Source of the DNA: Holotrichia oblita
Lineage: Eukaryota; Arthropoda; Insecta; Coleoptera; Scarabaeidae
Direction of reading: 5' to 3'
Assembly: GCA_023690525.1 (NCBI GenBank)
Contig: CM043019.1
Span: forward strand, 28,924,225-28,988,224
Length of the DNA: 64,000 nt
The translations under genes were made by a program, and so were the position numbers. The notes under the pieces are model-generated. The model was not told where the DNA came from. It made no database searches and was given only the letters and a program-made list of their open reading frames with translations. Numbering within the stretch: position 1 is the stretch's first letter; the number at the start of each line of letters is the position of its first letter. This document shows, one piece after another, positions 8,882 to 19,869 of this stretch.

Positions 8882-10532
8882 TAGGGTATTCAAGTTTTAA
8901 GAAAAAAATAATAAAATATAATACTCCTAATTAATATCTTCCTAAACATTTTTTATAATTTAGATTAGCTGTTGAAAGTGGCCACCACCTGCAAGTATGC
9001 ATGCTTCAACTCTTTTCCTTATTGAGTCTCGTACTCTTTGAAAAATTTTTGGAGTATTCCTGATAGTGTCACAACAAAGTATTATGCGATTTCTCAACTC
9101 CTCTTCAGTGTGTATTGGCACACAGTGTGCTATAAACTAAAGTCTTAAGGTGTCCCCACCGGAAAAAATCTAGACTGTTTAGATCTGGGGATCTAGGTGG
9201 CCACGACTGAGTTCCTCCCCGCCCTATCCGGCGATTTCTATAAAATTGATTTAAAAATTCCTGCGCCTGGAGACTGAAATGTGCAGGTGCACCATCGTGC
9301 ATAAACCACATACGATGACGAATTAAAATAGGAACGTCGACTAGCAAATTTGGTAAAATCTGTTCAAGAAACTGACGATAAGCGTTTCCGTCCAATCTGC
9401 CTGGTAGAAAATAAGGCCCAATTAAATAATCACCAATAATTCCAGCCCAAACATTTATCGAAAATTGGTTTTGGTGGCGGGATTCTGTGATGGCATGTGG
9501 GTTTTCTTCAGCCCAAAAATGATTATTTCTGGAAAAATGAGCTTCGTCCGTGAATAAAATTTTGGCGTCAAATTCAGGATTTTCGGTAACCATTTGAAGA
9601 AACCATTGGCAGAAATTTGTACGTAATGGAAAATCCCAAGGAAGTAGGCTCTGGACTCGTTGAATATGATAGAGATATAACAAAAAAATCATGAAGAATT
9701 CTCCAGACTAGGATATGAGTAATATTTAAAATATTTCCAATTATCTGGTACTCATCTCAAGGTTTTGTTCCACTAAATTTAAAACAGCTTCTTCGGTTTC
9801 CGGTGTTCGTGCGGTATGGTGTACCCCTTTTAGGTAGTTTTTCGGTTGAAAAGATCCCGTTTCACATAACTTTCTGTGGGTTCCTGATATCGTTTGGGCA
9901 TCTGGAACTATTCTATTTGGATACCGCTCCTGGTATAATCGTCTGGCTTCATATGCATTGCCGTCAGCAAGCCCGTACAAGTAGTGCATATCAGCAAACT
10001 CAGCATTTGTGAAATTTACCATAATACTTATACGTGTTAAAGATATTACGATTTTAAATTTAATTTAAGTGCAATTTTCGTGTACTCAAATAACTATCTG
10101 CCAAAACTGTTTGGCATTATCTAATTATTTCGTCATTGCAATTGTTTCCTTGACAACAAAGTTCATAGCCTCCTTTTCCAAAATGATGATAGGTACATAG
10201 CAATAATTATGCCCATTTAATGATCTTTATTTTTTGATCGGAAACCGTTCGTCGGACGAAAAAAAACAGGAAATCAAATTTACCTTAACATAAATGGAGA
10301 TTTTAAAAATAATTTTTAATTTAAGAAAAAGCAGTGGCGTACATAATATTTCTCTGAAAATATCTAGTCCACATCCTGTACGGACGCCACTGAATACAAA
10401 ATTTAAAAAATTTCTATATCAAAAAATAGCTGTTGTTGCTTAGAAGGCATATGCCAAATTGTATTAAAATATCTAGAAAGATATTAAAGTTATGATAAAA
10501 AAACGATTTTTTCTCAAAACTTGAATACCCTG
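8882..10532 (-). mobile_element. Tc1/mariner element, DD41D group, about 1.65 kb
   Basis: Termini read TAGGGTATTCAAGTTTTAAG (left) and the complement of CAGGGTATTCAAGTTTTGAG (right), each next to TA. The single gene inside is on the minus strand and is broken by frameshifts. The outer 49-bp inverted homology makes the exact ends uncertain. Confidence 0.7.
8960..10022 (-). pseudogene. DD41D transposase with DUF4817-like HTH
   Basis: The N-terminal 93 codons (FTNAEFADMHYLYGLADGNA) form the helix-turn-helix domain common in this insect family. After a frameshift near 9,700 the core continues with LFTDEAHFSRNNHF (first Asp), MHDGAPAHFS (second) and WPPRSPDLNSLDFFRWGH (third). Counting from the DGAP Asp to the LDFF Asp leaves 41 residues between them, the DD41D spacing reported for rosa-like elements. 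A second frameshift near 9,105 moves the C-terminus (VEACILAGGGHFQQL) out of frame. All three Asp are present, but the frame breaks rule out activity. Confidence 0.9.
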
Positions 10533-10589
10533 TAGCTCAAAATTTAAGAGATTTAGGACATAGGTTTATTTGAACTTTTCGTAACAAAT

Positions 10590-11100
10590 TTCTTTTTATT
10601 CTTGTTTATTCAAAATAGCCTTTTTTTGAGGCATACAGCGCAGGAAACGTTCAACAAATTTTTCGAAACATTTTTATACTTGTCGATTGGAATAGCCTTT
10701 AGTATGACGGTCGAAGTCTTTTGGATGACCGGGATGGTATCGAAACGATTACCTCTGATCTTCTGGGTCGAATTAACTGCGAACAATTCTTTTTGATTCG
10801 AAGAAAACCGTCAGCAATGTCTTGATTTTGCTCTTCTGAAAGCGTAATTTTCTCTCTTTTGGCTCTTCTGATGGCTGTATTGAAAACAGCACGTTTCATC
10901 ATCGATTATAATGGCTGACAGCTGACATGTTTGCCGGATTTATTTGGGACATTTTTAACATGTCTTTGGAATGATGATCTCTCGAATTTTTTTGGTCGTC
11001 TGTTAGAGTGTGTAGCATGAAGCTCTTGTTTGTCCAAATCTTCGGCCAAAATTCGATAGACTGTACCTTTAGTATTATTAGATATTGTAGCCGTTCATTT
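10590..11100 (-). pseudogene. mariner-like remnant, opposite orientation
   Basis: The minus strand holds ATISNNTKGTVYRILAEDL, similar to a mariner HTH. Further on, after an apparent large deletion, it holds NRFDTIPVIQKTSTVILKAI, DKYKNCFEKFVERFLRCM, the mariner C-terminal region. The last part matches 4,868-5,010. No catalytic motif remains. It faces the mariner at 7,666 across the DD41D element. Confidence 0.55.
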
Positions 11101-13503
11101 ATTATCATGGGAAATTATAAATAGTATCAATCTAGTCTAATGTTATATAGAGAAAAATGCCGTTAATTTATTTTAGACGATTTATACGATATTTTTTATA
11201 TGAAAACACGAAAAACCACAAAATCTGTCAATTAAACTTATATAAGCGATAGCACAGATCGCTTAATAAAATATTTACAGCAATGTCAGGCAGATAAAAA
11301 AAAACATTCCACAGACAGTCACAAGTTTTAGCACTCTCCAGTACCTAAATAAATAACCACCTATTAAGAATTAAAAAGCAAAAGACCAATTGCTCGAGCA
11401 ACTTCCTCGTTTCTCTAGCTTCGGCGATTGACTGGTGGATAGAAAGGTCTAATCTTGATATGTGATGTTTCATCTTTCATTTTTAAACAGCACTATAGAT
11501 ATTGTTTGATGTAATATTTATATTGAACTAAAAATTATCTATCTAAACTAAAACGGACTCGAATTCGAACGTCAGAATTATAATTAGGTATCATGTCGTC
11601 TCCGTATCAAAACAGTAATGCTCTTTAGAGACCTCCCAAATTAAATACGACCTTCAATTAACCGTCATCCAGTAAACTCGACAGATCCGGTCAAAACTTT
11701 AAATACCATTAGCTAGATAAACACTCAAAGCCGACAGATCAGACAATAGGACCGCGCTTAATAAAATATTTAGTTTGTTACTTCTGTGTGTCGAAAACTT
11801 TTAATTGTATATATAGATCTTCCTCGTTCCGCACTACGGAAACGGTAAAGGGGAGTCAAAAGCGAAGTGAATGACATATTGATATATTATGCTTCAATGC
11901 TCTAGTTTACATCATTTTTTTTAACATGTAATATAAAAGATTTTATGTACAGCTTTAATTCGTGAATTTATTAGACGATTAACCTTTTCGTGTTGATTTT
12001 ACATAAGACTGTGTGAACTGAACTGCGAGGTTGTACATTCAATGCAATTAGAATTACGGTAAGGGAGCTTTATCATAGCTATTTCATCGGCGTGGAAACA
12101 GAAGATTGCATTTAACGCGGGAACATGCAGCCACCTCTGGCTCTCCTTTGTTGTCTTCATTGATCGAGTTTATTGTTTGCAATATCAGTTTTTTTTTACA
12201 CGAACCTACAGTTATTTGCGATGTCTAAATCCGTTAAAAAATGCTGGAAGTTCGAGATTTGTTTTAATTAACGTTCGAGAATAGGATATAAAATGTTGTA
12301 CTGCAAGTAACTGTGAATTGAATCCACATTGTTTTTTAAGTATATTCTTTTTCTTTTTTATTAAAAATCTTACATTACATAATAATATACAGTTTAATTT
12401 AAATCTTATGCACTAAAACTGCATAAATATTCAAACTGTATACTTGATCATCGAAAGTGTCAATCAGCAACAAAGAAAGTAATTGCACCACGTACAAGCT
12501 AGACTGTTAGGAAATTGTTCACAGCTACATCGACCAGACAATGGAGATAACTAGGCTGATAACGATACTACAACAAATTCGAAATTACGTGATTATCGCC
12601 AATTACATCTTGATTGTACAAATGAGGAATTAATTAAGTTCTAGATTCAAGAACGTATACGGCTGTCTAGGATGGCGACAATTAAAAAAAGAGCATTTTA
12701 ATTGCGACAGTGTACACGCAATGAGTTGCGTGTTACACCGTAAAGATGACTGCCAGTGTCGCATGAAAATTACAAGAGTGTTATGCGATAATTACGATTT
12801 CGTCGTTTTCCCGTTCGTTGACGTTGTAATGCAAACCCATGTGCGTCTGGAGAGGACGAGGGAAAATTGAGAAAATTGTGAATTGTGTGTGTGTGTGTGT
12901 GGTGTATACGTTTCACTATTTACACAGGAAGAGTTTCGTTAAGACAATGATGTGTCTGGTATATCAATTATCTGCATTCGCTTTAACTTTTATCGTATTT
13001 GCTTATCTAGGAACTCTAGTGTTAATGACTGTGCGGGATCAACTGAAGATGTCCGTTCAGGAGGGGTGTCCGCATAAAAGAAATATGTAGTAGATACAAC
13101 AACAATCGTGTTTTAACGAAAAATGAATATATTAAAGAAACTGGGACATTTAATTCGTATATGTATATAAATGTTTTTAAAATAAATAAGAAACTTTAAA
13201 CTTAAGAAAAAAAGTTTTTTTCCTTCAGATATACAGATCGTTGCATCGCAAGTGCCGTCAAACGCTCGCTCCGATTGACGTGTTACTTCGTTGAGCCGGT
13301 CTTAGCGTTGTAGTATGTATGTACGTGCATAGCTGCGCCGGTGGTATGAATTATACGTAATGTAGGTAGACTCATATGATAAAATTTTCTTCAACGTGCA
13401 CAATGTGCCCGCTGTTTTTATCCTCATAAAAACTAAATATGTAGTTATAATAAGAATAGCAAATTTGTGCACAGAATATGTATTGTAAGAAGATGTTTAT
13501 GAC
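11101..13503. other. AT-rich DNA, no confident gene
   Basis: No transposon or RNA motif recognised. A (TG)n run lies at 12,886-12,900. A short frame following a possible acceptor (ATTTACACAG, 12,927) contains a hydrophobic segment (LSAFALTFIVFAYLGTLVL) and stops at 13,090; it might be an exon, but there is no supporting second exon. Confidence 0.35.
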
Positions 13504-14741
13504 GAATGAAAAATGTAAAATATTAAAGCAATGTGGAGAATAGTAATACTATGTATTATCACAACAATTCACAGTAAAATAATGAAATTTAAATTCTGTA
13601 ATTAGTAGCTAAATAAAAAATGAATATTCTCATATTTGCAGGAATAAACGTTAAAAAAATATGCATATGCTACAACAGAAGGAATCTATTATTGGTCATA
13701 AATTATTATTTAAGTTAACATAAAAGCGACCACTTTTCTAATGCATTAAATGCTCGAAACGTCTTCCGGTCGCCTCAAAGCAATATGCTAAACGATCGTA
13801 GAAGCCTCGTTGCGCATTCTGTAAAATTGCTGGAGGAATGTCATCAAAAGTGTTAATAATTTTTTGTTGCAATTCTGCCAAATTGTTTGGTCTATCGCTT
13901 TCAAATGTATAGATCTTCGTTTTCATGTATCCCCATAAGAAAAAGTCATTAGGGGAGAGATCTGGTGATCTAGGTGGCCAGCGAATAGTTCCCCAGGTAC
14001 TTAGAACACGGTTTGGAAATACATTATGAAGATATTCCCGTACAACTCTACTATTATGAGCGGGACACCCATCCTGTTGAAACCATATGTTATCCAAGTT
14101 GAGCGCCAATTCGTGGAGGCGTGGGATAATTCGATTCTGGAGCAAGTTAAGATACTTCTCGCCTGTTAAATTGCCATCCATAAAAAATGGTCCAATTTTA
14201 TGCTCTCCAAGTAATCCCGCCCAAACGTTTAATTTTTGGTGATACTGAGTTATAGCATTGTATGTTAGGTGCGGGTTTTTTCGTGCGCAGTGTCGAGGTA
14301 CAGCGGGATTATGTCGTCCGTGCAACGGGAAAGTACTTTCATCCGTAAATAATATATTTGCAATAAAATTTGCGTTTTGATTGCAAATATGCATCATATT
14401 TTCGCAAAATTCCATTCTCTGTTCTTCATCTTCGGGAAATATTTCATTTGTTTTCTGTAATCTGTAGGCATGGTATTTATTTTTCTTTAAAACACGGCAT
14501 ACTGTGCTTTTAGAAATATCCAGCTGCTCACTAATACCCAATGAAGATATTTTCGGGTTTTGTTCGACACTGGCACAAATTATGATATTCTTTCGTCTTG
14601 GCGAATGAAAAATGTAAAATATTACGTTTGTGCTTGTTCGGCATAATACAGCCCAATCTTTCAATAGTATGAAATTTAAATTCTGTAATTGTAGCTAAAT
14701 AATGAATATTCTCATTTGCAGGAATAAACGTTAAAAAAATA
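13504..14741. repeat. direct duplication of about 150 bp within the DD41D locus
   Basis: Sequence at 13,504-13,661 (GAATGAAAAATGTAAAATAT; ATGAAATTTAAATTCTGTAA; GGAATAAACGTTAAAAAAAT) recurs in the same order and orientation at 14,603-14,741, with small deletions. The second copy interrupts the 5' part of the transposase gene between them. Confidence 0.8.
13738..14664 (-). pseudogene. DD41D transposase, longest open frame in the window
   Basis: A frame of 308 codons without internal stop. Codons about 24-70 (ISEQLDISKSTVCRVLKKNK) are the second HTH. LFTDEST places the first Asp at 108, FQQDGCPAHNS the second at 198 and SPDLSPNDFFLWGYMK the third at 240: 41 residues lie between the last two. 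The C-terminus ends GRRFEHLMH, as usual. The first ~22 codons are not transposase: they are encoded by the duplicated flank at 14,603-14,741, and no ATG opens the frame. The genuine N-terminal HTH is displaced to 15,500-15,645. The catalytic core may be intact, but the gene is rearranged. Confidence 0.9.
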
Positions 14742-15118
14742 ACGAGTTTAAAGCATAAATTACGATTTTATAAGTTGGACCACCGTTAACGTTCGAGTGC
14801 TTTAAAAGTGCTTTAAATAATTATGCACGAGTGTCATACGATATTTTTAGTATAAATGCAACAATAATTTTAAAATTAGAAGAAATCAAATCAATAATTT
14901 CAATACATGAGGAATGTCACCTATATGTCATTTGACATTTTGTTGACATTTCGCTGGACTATTCAACGCTTGGGATTGATTGTTACCAAGCAACCTTTAT
15001 ACGCACGCCGTGCGATAAAGGCCCGATTATGCACGGTCATGGGTGTGTTTTGATTGGTTTATGATGCATGCATTTAAAATAGTTATTTACGAACCAACAA
15101 CTCTACTATTTCGCGAAT

Positions 15119-15275
15119 GAGTGTACACCCATTCTGTTGAAACCATATGAGCCGGAGGCGAGCAATTTATGGAGGCGAATTCGCGAAATGTTTGGAGCAC
15201 GCAAGAAGTTTGCCATCCATAAAAAATGGTCCAATTTTACCTCCAAGTAATCCCGCCCAAACGTTTAATTTTTAC
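15119..15275 (-). pseudogene. second, shrunken fragment of the same DD41D gene
   Basis: CATTCTGTTGAAACCATATG, TGCCATCCATAAAAAATGGT and AATCCCGCCCAAACGTTTAA repeat pieces of 14,070-14,235 in the same orientation, with the sequences between them deleted. It shows internal duplication and collapse of the element. Confidence 0.75.
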
Positions 15276-15376
15276 ATATTGTTTAAATACGTTATCGTTT
15301 ATGACCATATTATTAAAAGGTATAATAATACATATTGTTAAATACGTTATCGTTTATGACCATATTATTAAAAGGT
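15274..15376. repeat. tandem duplication of about 50 bp
   Basis: ACATATTGTTTAAATACGTT followed by ATCGTTTATGACCATATTAT and TAAAAGGT occurs twice in direct succession with one or two base differences. Confidence 0.9.
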
Positions 15377-15390
15377 CATTATTAAATTAA

Positions 15391-15645
15391 TCAAGTTCCA
15401 GGAAGTACCAACTTTATTTTTACGCACTCGTGCTTAAAGTGACTTTTTACGCACGCAAATCGAATCGTGAAATGACAGGTTTTGATAAGCGAGTACAAAA
15501 AATTATTTATTATTCGGTGAATTGTTTTTAGAGCGGGTCGTGATTGATAATTCTCATAAAAGCGCTCTATTATTTGCCTTAAGGGTATTTCCTGATGATA
15601 CCACTTAATAATTTGTTTTCTTTGAACTAAATTATAAACACCCAT
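15391..15645 (-). pseudogene. DD41D transposase N-terminal HTH, detached
   Basis: From an ATG at 15,645 the peptide reads MGVYNLVQRKQIIKWYHQ, then RFYENYQSRPALKTIHRIIN. This is the first HTH of IS630-Tc1-mariner transposases of the group at 13,738. The downstream part (codons after about 50) is unrelated. Together with 13,738-14,664 it makes a nearly complete gene split by about 0.85 kb of duplicated and inserted sequence. Confidence 0.7.
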
Positions 15646-15679
15646 TATTTTTATAACATAAAAATACCTTAACAAACTA

Positions 15680-16978
15680 AATAAATACTTATGTATGTAT
15701 CTTATTGAAATTCTGCAGAAAACTTTAGAAACGAACTAAACTAAACCATTATTTTTATAACATATAAACCTGTACAAATGCAGAAAACCTAATAGAAACG
15801 ACGACAAAACACTAATAAACTAGAAAGGGTATTTCCTGAAACGAAAACATGTTAAGCAAAAATGCTTGAAGAATGAGACAATTAACAGATTAGGATATAA
15901 TAAGAAAATGCAAGTGAAAAGAATATTGTTTCAACAAGAATAATCTTTTAAAACAATAAATATTAAGCGTTAAAGACGTCATTATTTGGTATGTTTTCGG
16001 GCCGAGAAGATGAAGAAATTGACTCCTGTGTCAAATTCAATAATAAAAATAATCTCCTACTAGTAAATAATAAAAACAATTGACAATAATAAAATTATGA
16101 TTTATTCAATAAAAATGTATAGAATAGAAATAATTTGAATATAAAACCATAGATGTCGTATAGATGCACGAATGAAATCCGCAATTCAAGAAAAAGGTTA
16201 GGTTAACATTTAACATAAATAAACAAAGTAGGAAATACGTAATTTGGTAAACACTACTTATTAAAATAATAAATAATAGCGCAATTTGGAAATGTTAATT
16301 CCTGACGAACTGGAACTAAACTTTTTAAATAATAAAATCTCATGTACACCTAGTTTTACCTATAATTGATTTCACCTTTTGTAGGACATTTCTAATTTGA
16401 CGTTTCATTTCCAAAGTACAATTTTTATAAGTCACCATAACCTCTATGCATAGTGTGTCAAATCCGTCAAATCTAAAGTCAGCTTACATTGGAAAATAAT
16501 TTCAAAAATTAGCTTGCTTGACATTAAGGTAAATAAGATTTAACACAGGTAAGCTAGTGTACCATATTTTTGATACTATATTTGATTTGCTTCAATAAAA
16601 CGGATTTCTGAAAAAACTACTGTCTGACATTTTTTTGGTATTGTGACAAGACATGAATAAAATCTCAATTTGACATTAAATGTTTATTCATTTGTTTTTA
16701 CAGACTAACATGTTTTCTATGGATATCTTAAATTAAACATTTACCGGAACGGCTTATTATATTATATTATTATTGAGAAAGCAGTTTATGCTAGTAGTGG
16801 AAAAAATAGTATATAAATCATTAAACATGGTAGAGTAATTTTTCTCAGCCTCAAAGATTGTAATTATTTATAAAAATGCTATCGGCATAATACACTGTTA
16901 CACATAACGTCACCGCTGAAACTGCTTTATCTATAAAGATAGACTATTAATTTTGATTTATTTCACTAAAATTCAAAA
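15680..16978. other. AT-rich DNA, no gene seen
   Basis: A short repeat (CCATTATTTTTATAACATA) occurs at about 15,641 and 15,748. No coding or RNA motif was recognised. Confidence 0.35.
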
Positions 16979-17396
16979 AAACAATAAATAATTAAATACC
17001 AATTTACGAAATGATATAACATATAAAGATACGTTTAGAACGGATATTAAATAAGCGTTATTTATAAAATTTAATTCACATTTAATTTTAAGCTCAAATT
17101 ACTAATAATATAAATATAATAGCCATGCCTATCAACAAAATTATCTAAAAACAAAGAATTCGAATAATTCAAATATTCGAATTTCTAATTTATATTAAAT
17201 CATTATTAATTATTGAAGGAATAAATAAAATTTATATATCACAAATTCATTAGAAATTTTAGATAATTTTGTTGATGAATTATTCGTATATCAATAATTT
17301 GACACATATTAAATGTCAATTTCTTCCTAACAATTATTTGTTCAACGTATTATTATATGTTATGGAAAAATTGGCAAAAAATTTATTGTTTTATTG
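16979..17396. repeat. inverted-repeat element, diverged sister of 39,299-39,629
   Basis: It begins AACAATAAATAATTAAATAC and ends AAAATTTATTGTTTT. It shares GACACATATTAAATGTCAAT with the 39-kb copy. GCCATGCCTATCAACAAAAT is the complement of the matching block in that copy, while a second block at 17,258 is in the direct orientation, so the centre is itself an inverted duplication. The hammerhead-like core present in the sister is missing here. Confidence 0.6.
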
Positions 17397-17835
17397 ACAA
17401 GAGCTTAAAATTAATAAAATTCATAAAGGTGAATAAAATTATTATAAATAACAAGAAAATTATCAATATCCGTAATAAAATTTACGCTAGCGTTTTGAGA
17501 CATCTTTCTTATCATTTCGTAAATTAATCTGTTTTTATAATTATTTTTCCTTTCGGCGCCGGCGCGGCATAAAATTTAGTGTTTTGAAAATCAAAATTTT
17601 GTCGTCTGATTTAGAGTGCTTAGATAAATAATTTGTAGCATACATACATAGATGTAGTATGTAATACAAAACAGTAAAATGAATAGTCACTTTAAGGACG
17701 CAAAAATTCATATATTGTTGTTTGTCTTCTCTTTTTCTTTAAAATGGCGTCTTAAAATCGTATTTCTAATTTAGAAAGAAGCTCCAAAAGACTCTGTATC
17801 TCCGTGATTTTCGACAAAACTTTTGAGCTGCTTGG
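17397..17835. other. no gene seen
   Basis: AT-rich apart from a small GC-rich patch (CGGCGCCGGCGCGG) near 17,553. No motif recognised. Confidence 0.35.
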
Positions 17836-18064
17836 TCAGGTAACAGTTTGAGCATAATTTGGGATAGCTTCTTTAGGCACTGGAACCTCATCGACATCAG
17901 AATATTCCGAAAGTTCTTGTATTTCAACTGGATTTGCAATTTCTTGTTCTGAATCTGGATCTTCAACATACAAATCTTCATCTACGTTCAAAAAAGCATT
18001 AAGGTTTTCATTATCCGTCAATTTCGATAAATTCTTATTTTTGAGGATATCTGAAAGTACACTA
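17836..18064 (-). other. acidic ORF fragment truncated by the assembly gap
   Basis: An open minus-strand frame running out of the gap reads LSDILKNKNLSKLTDNEN, FLNVDEDLYVEDPDSEQEI and SEYSDVDEVPVPKEAI before a stop. It is strongly acidic. Acidic N-terminal tails are common in piggyBac-like transposases, but no diagnostic motif is visible, so this is a guess. Its upstream part lies within the unknown sequence. Confidence 0.35.
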
Positions 18065-18564
18065 NNNNNNNNNNNNNNNNNNNNNNNNNNNNNNNNNNNN
18101 NNNNNNNNNNNNNNNNNNNNNNNNNNNNNNNNNNNNNNNNNNNNNNNNNNNNNNNNNNNNNNNNNNNNNNNNNNNNNNNNNNNNNNNNNNNNNNNNNNNN
18201 NNNNNNNNNNNNNNNNNNNNNNNNNNNNNNNNNNNNNNNNNNNNNNNNNNNNNNNNNNNNNNNNNNNNNNNNNNNNNNNNNNNNNNNNNNNNNNNNNNNN
18301 NNNNNNNNNNNNNNNNNNNNNNNNNNNNNNNNNNNNNNNNNNNNNNNNNNNNNNNNNNNNNNNNNNNNNNNNNNNNNNNNNNNNNNNNNNNNNNNNNNNN
18401 NNNNNNNNNNNNNNNNNNNNNNNNNNNNNNNNNNNNNNNNNNNNNNNNNNNNNNNNNNNNNNNNNNNNNNNNNNNNNNNNNNNNNNNNNNNNNNNNNNNN
18501 NNNNNNNNNNNNNNNNNNNNNNNNNNNNNNNNNNNNNNNNNNNNNNNNNNNNNNNNNNNNNNNN
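18065..18564. other. assembly gap, 500 N
   Basis: Exactly 500 unknown bases, so probably a fixed-size scaffold gap. Any frame crossing it is artificial. Confidence 0.98.
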
Positions 18565-18690
18565 GACGGACGCGCCAGTCTTTCGCGTAATCCGGTACCG
18601 GTAACAACACAACCCCGGACGCAAAGCCGTCCGAGAGGGTGCGCTCGTAACTCGAGACGCGTGTTCCACGAAATAATCTTCTTCCACTAA
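18565..18690. other. GC-rich stretch at the gap edge
   Basis: Base composition changes abruptly next to the gap (for example GACGGACGCGCCAGTC, GCGCTCGTAACTCGAGACGC) compared with the AT-rich surroundings. A short inverted pair GGACGG/CCGTCC is present. It may be the edge of a different repeat that caused the assembly break. Confidence 0.4.
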
Positions 18691-19265
18691 AAGAAACTCC
18701 AGATAAAGAAATAAAAATACGAAAATAATAATAATTTTGAAACTACGATTTTTTCAAGAATAAAATCAAAATAACTAAAGTTAAAAAGTTATTGTATATA
18801 TATATGTATTAAAATTGTATATAACTTTTTCGGAATTTTTTTAGATGAAATAAAACCAAAATTTGTACTTCCGTTAGTAATATAGAGGAGTGTTAGTTCT
18901 TCGCAGAAAAAAAATTAATGATGTGACTCCAGTACGTAAGATTATTTGTTGTTTATGCTTTTGTTTATTTAGCTGAAAGGAATTTGTATTAGTTAGTAAC
19001 GTAATTAATTACATAATTTAATTTACATAAACAAGTCTTCTACAATTTGTGGATTTAAATTCAATAATTGCGAACATGTTTTTATACTTAAAATGTCTTT
19101 TAGTGTTAGTTGTGCCTCTTAGACCTCTTAGTTTTATTACTCCTCTTCTTTCTATTTAATAAAAGTAGTTCATAGATAATAGGTCTTGTTGCTTTTAGTT
19201 CAAACTTCTATCGTAATGATTAACTTCTGATCATTGTTGGTAATTTATTAGCAAAACCGACTTGT
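18691..19265. other. AT-rich DNA, no gene seen
   Basis: Nothing recognised. Confidence 0.35.
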
Positions 19266-19596
19266 TTATCTTGGCTGACTATAAATTATTACTTTTATAT
19301 GGTTTAATATACCAAACTCTCCTTTATCATTCACTTGGATTTGGATAAAGTGACCAACATCTTCTGCCCAGAAATTTAAAGTAATTGAAACTCCTGCAGG
19401 TACCTGTAGGTATTTCGCCTCTTGTAATGCTACATTGTATTCTATTCTATCTATTGTTCTTTGTTGTGGTATCGACTTTTGGCTACTTTTAATTCGCACT
19501 ATTTCATCAAATCCTAAGTTACATATATCAAATAAAAGTGCTGGAGAAGTTCCACAATTTAATTTTGTCTTCTGTATATCTTTATTATCCTCTTAA
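19266..19596 (-). CDS. unrecognised ORF, about 109 codons
   Basis: The minus strand is open from just after a stop near 19,596 to the stop at 19,266. Part reads CGTSPALLFDICNLGFDEIV, IEYNVALQEAKYLQVPAGV and ITLNFWAEDVGHFIQIQV. Amino-acid composition looks like a folded protein, with alternating hydrophobic residues that suggest beta strands. There is no clear start codon with context. I do not recognise the family. It could be an exon, an old transposon ORF or an endogenous viral fragment; the sequence does not decide. Confidence 0.35.
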
Positions 19597-19635
19597 TATC
19601 ATTTTAATAATATTTTTTCACTACCCACTTCTTCG

Positions 19636-19854
19636 TTAAATTGTCGGTGTTTGAACTGCTACTTCACCACTTGAAACTATAATATTTTGCAAATTATCAA
19701 GTTGTTTACCGTTATCAGACAATATCTGTGATTGGCGATATGGTTTTTCCGATTTATTATATGTACATCTAACCGGATAGGCGGATTTAGTTTCAAATGA
19801 ATCGTGGCATATATAATAATTCCTAGAGTGCGTGTATCTCACAATGTTAGTCAA
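19636..19854 (-). CDS. unrecognised short ORF upstream of 19,266
   Basis: 72 codons (TNIVRYTHSRNYYICHDSF, ETKSAYPVRCTYNKSEKPYR) end 40 bp before the open frame below it on the same strand. The two could be parts of one decayed gene separated by a frameshift or intron. No motif recognised. Confidence 0.25.
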   Translation of the reverse strand: MTNIVRYTHSRNYYICHDSFETKSAYPVRCTYNKSEKPYRQSQILSDNGKQLDNLQNIIVSSGEVAVQTPTI

Positions 19855-19869
19855 TATTAGATAATAATC

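Larger units (their letters stand above)
8830..10586. repeat. inverted arms outside the DD41D element
   Basis: The arm 8,830-8,906 and its inverted partner 10,508-10,586 share a block of about 49 bp (AAGTTCAAATAAACCTATGT, TAAATTTTGAGC) lying outside the presumed TA-CAGGG ends. They also share about 25 bp inside (GGGTATTCAAGTTTT). Either the TIR is longer than thought, or two mariner-type tails happen to face each other. Confidence 0.7.

Noticed and set aside
12839..13090. 83-codon open frame with a hydrophobic segment
   Set aside because: Its 5' part is a TG microsatellite and only one possible splice site supports the rest.
18041..18687. Long open frames crossing 18,065-18,564
   Set aside because: They consist mostly of assembly-gap N and are artefacts.
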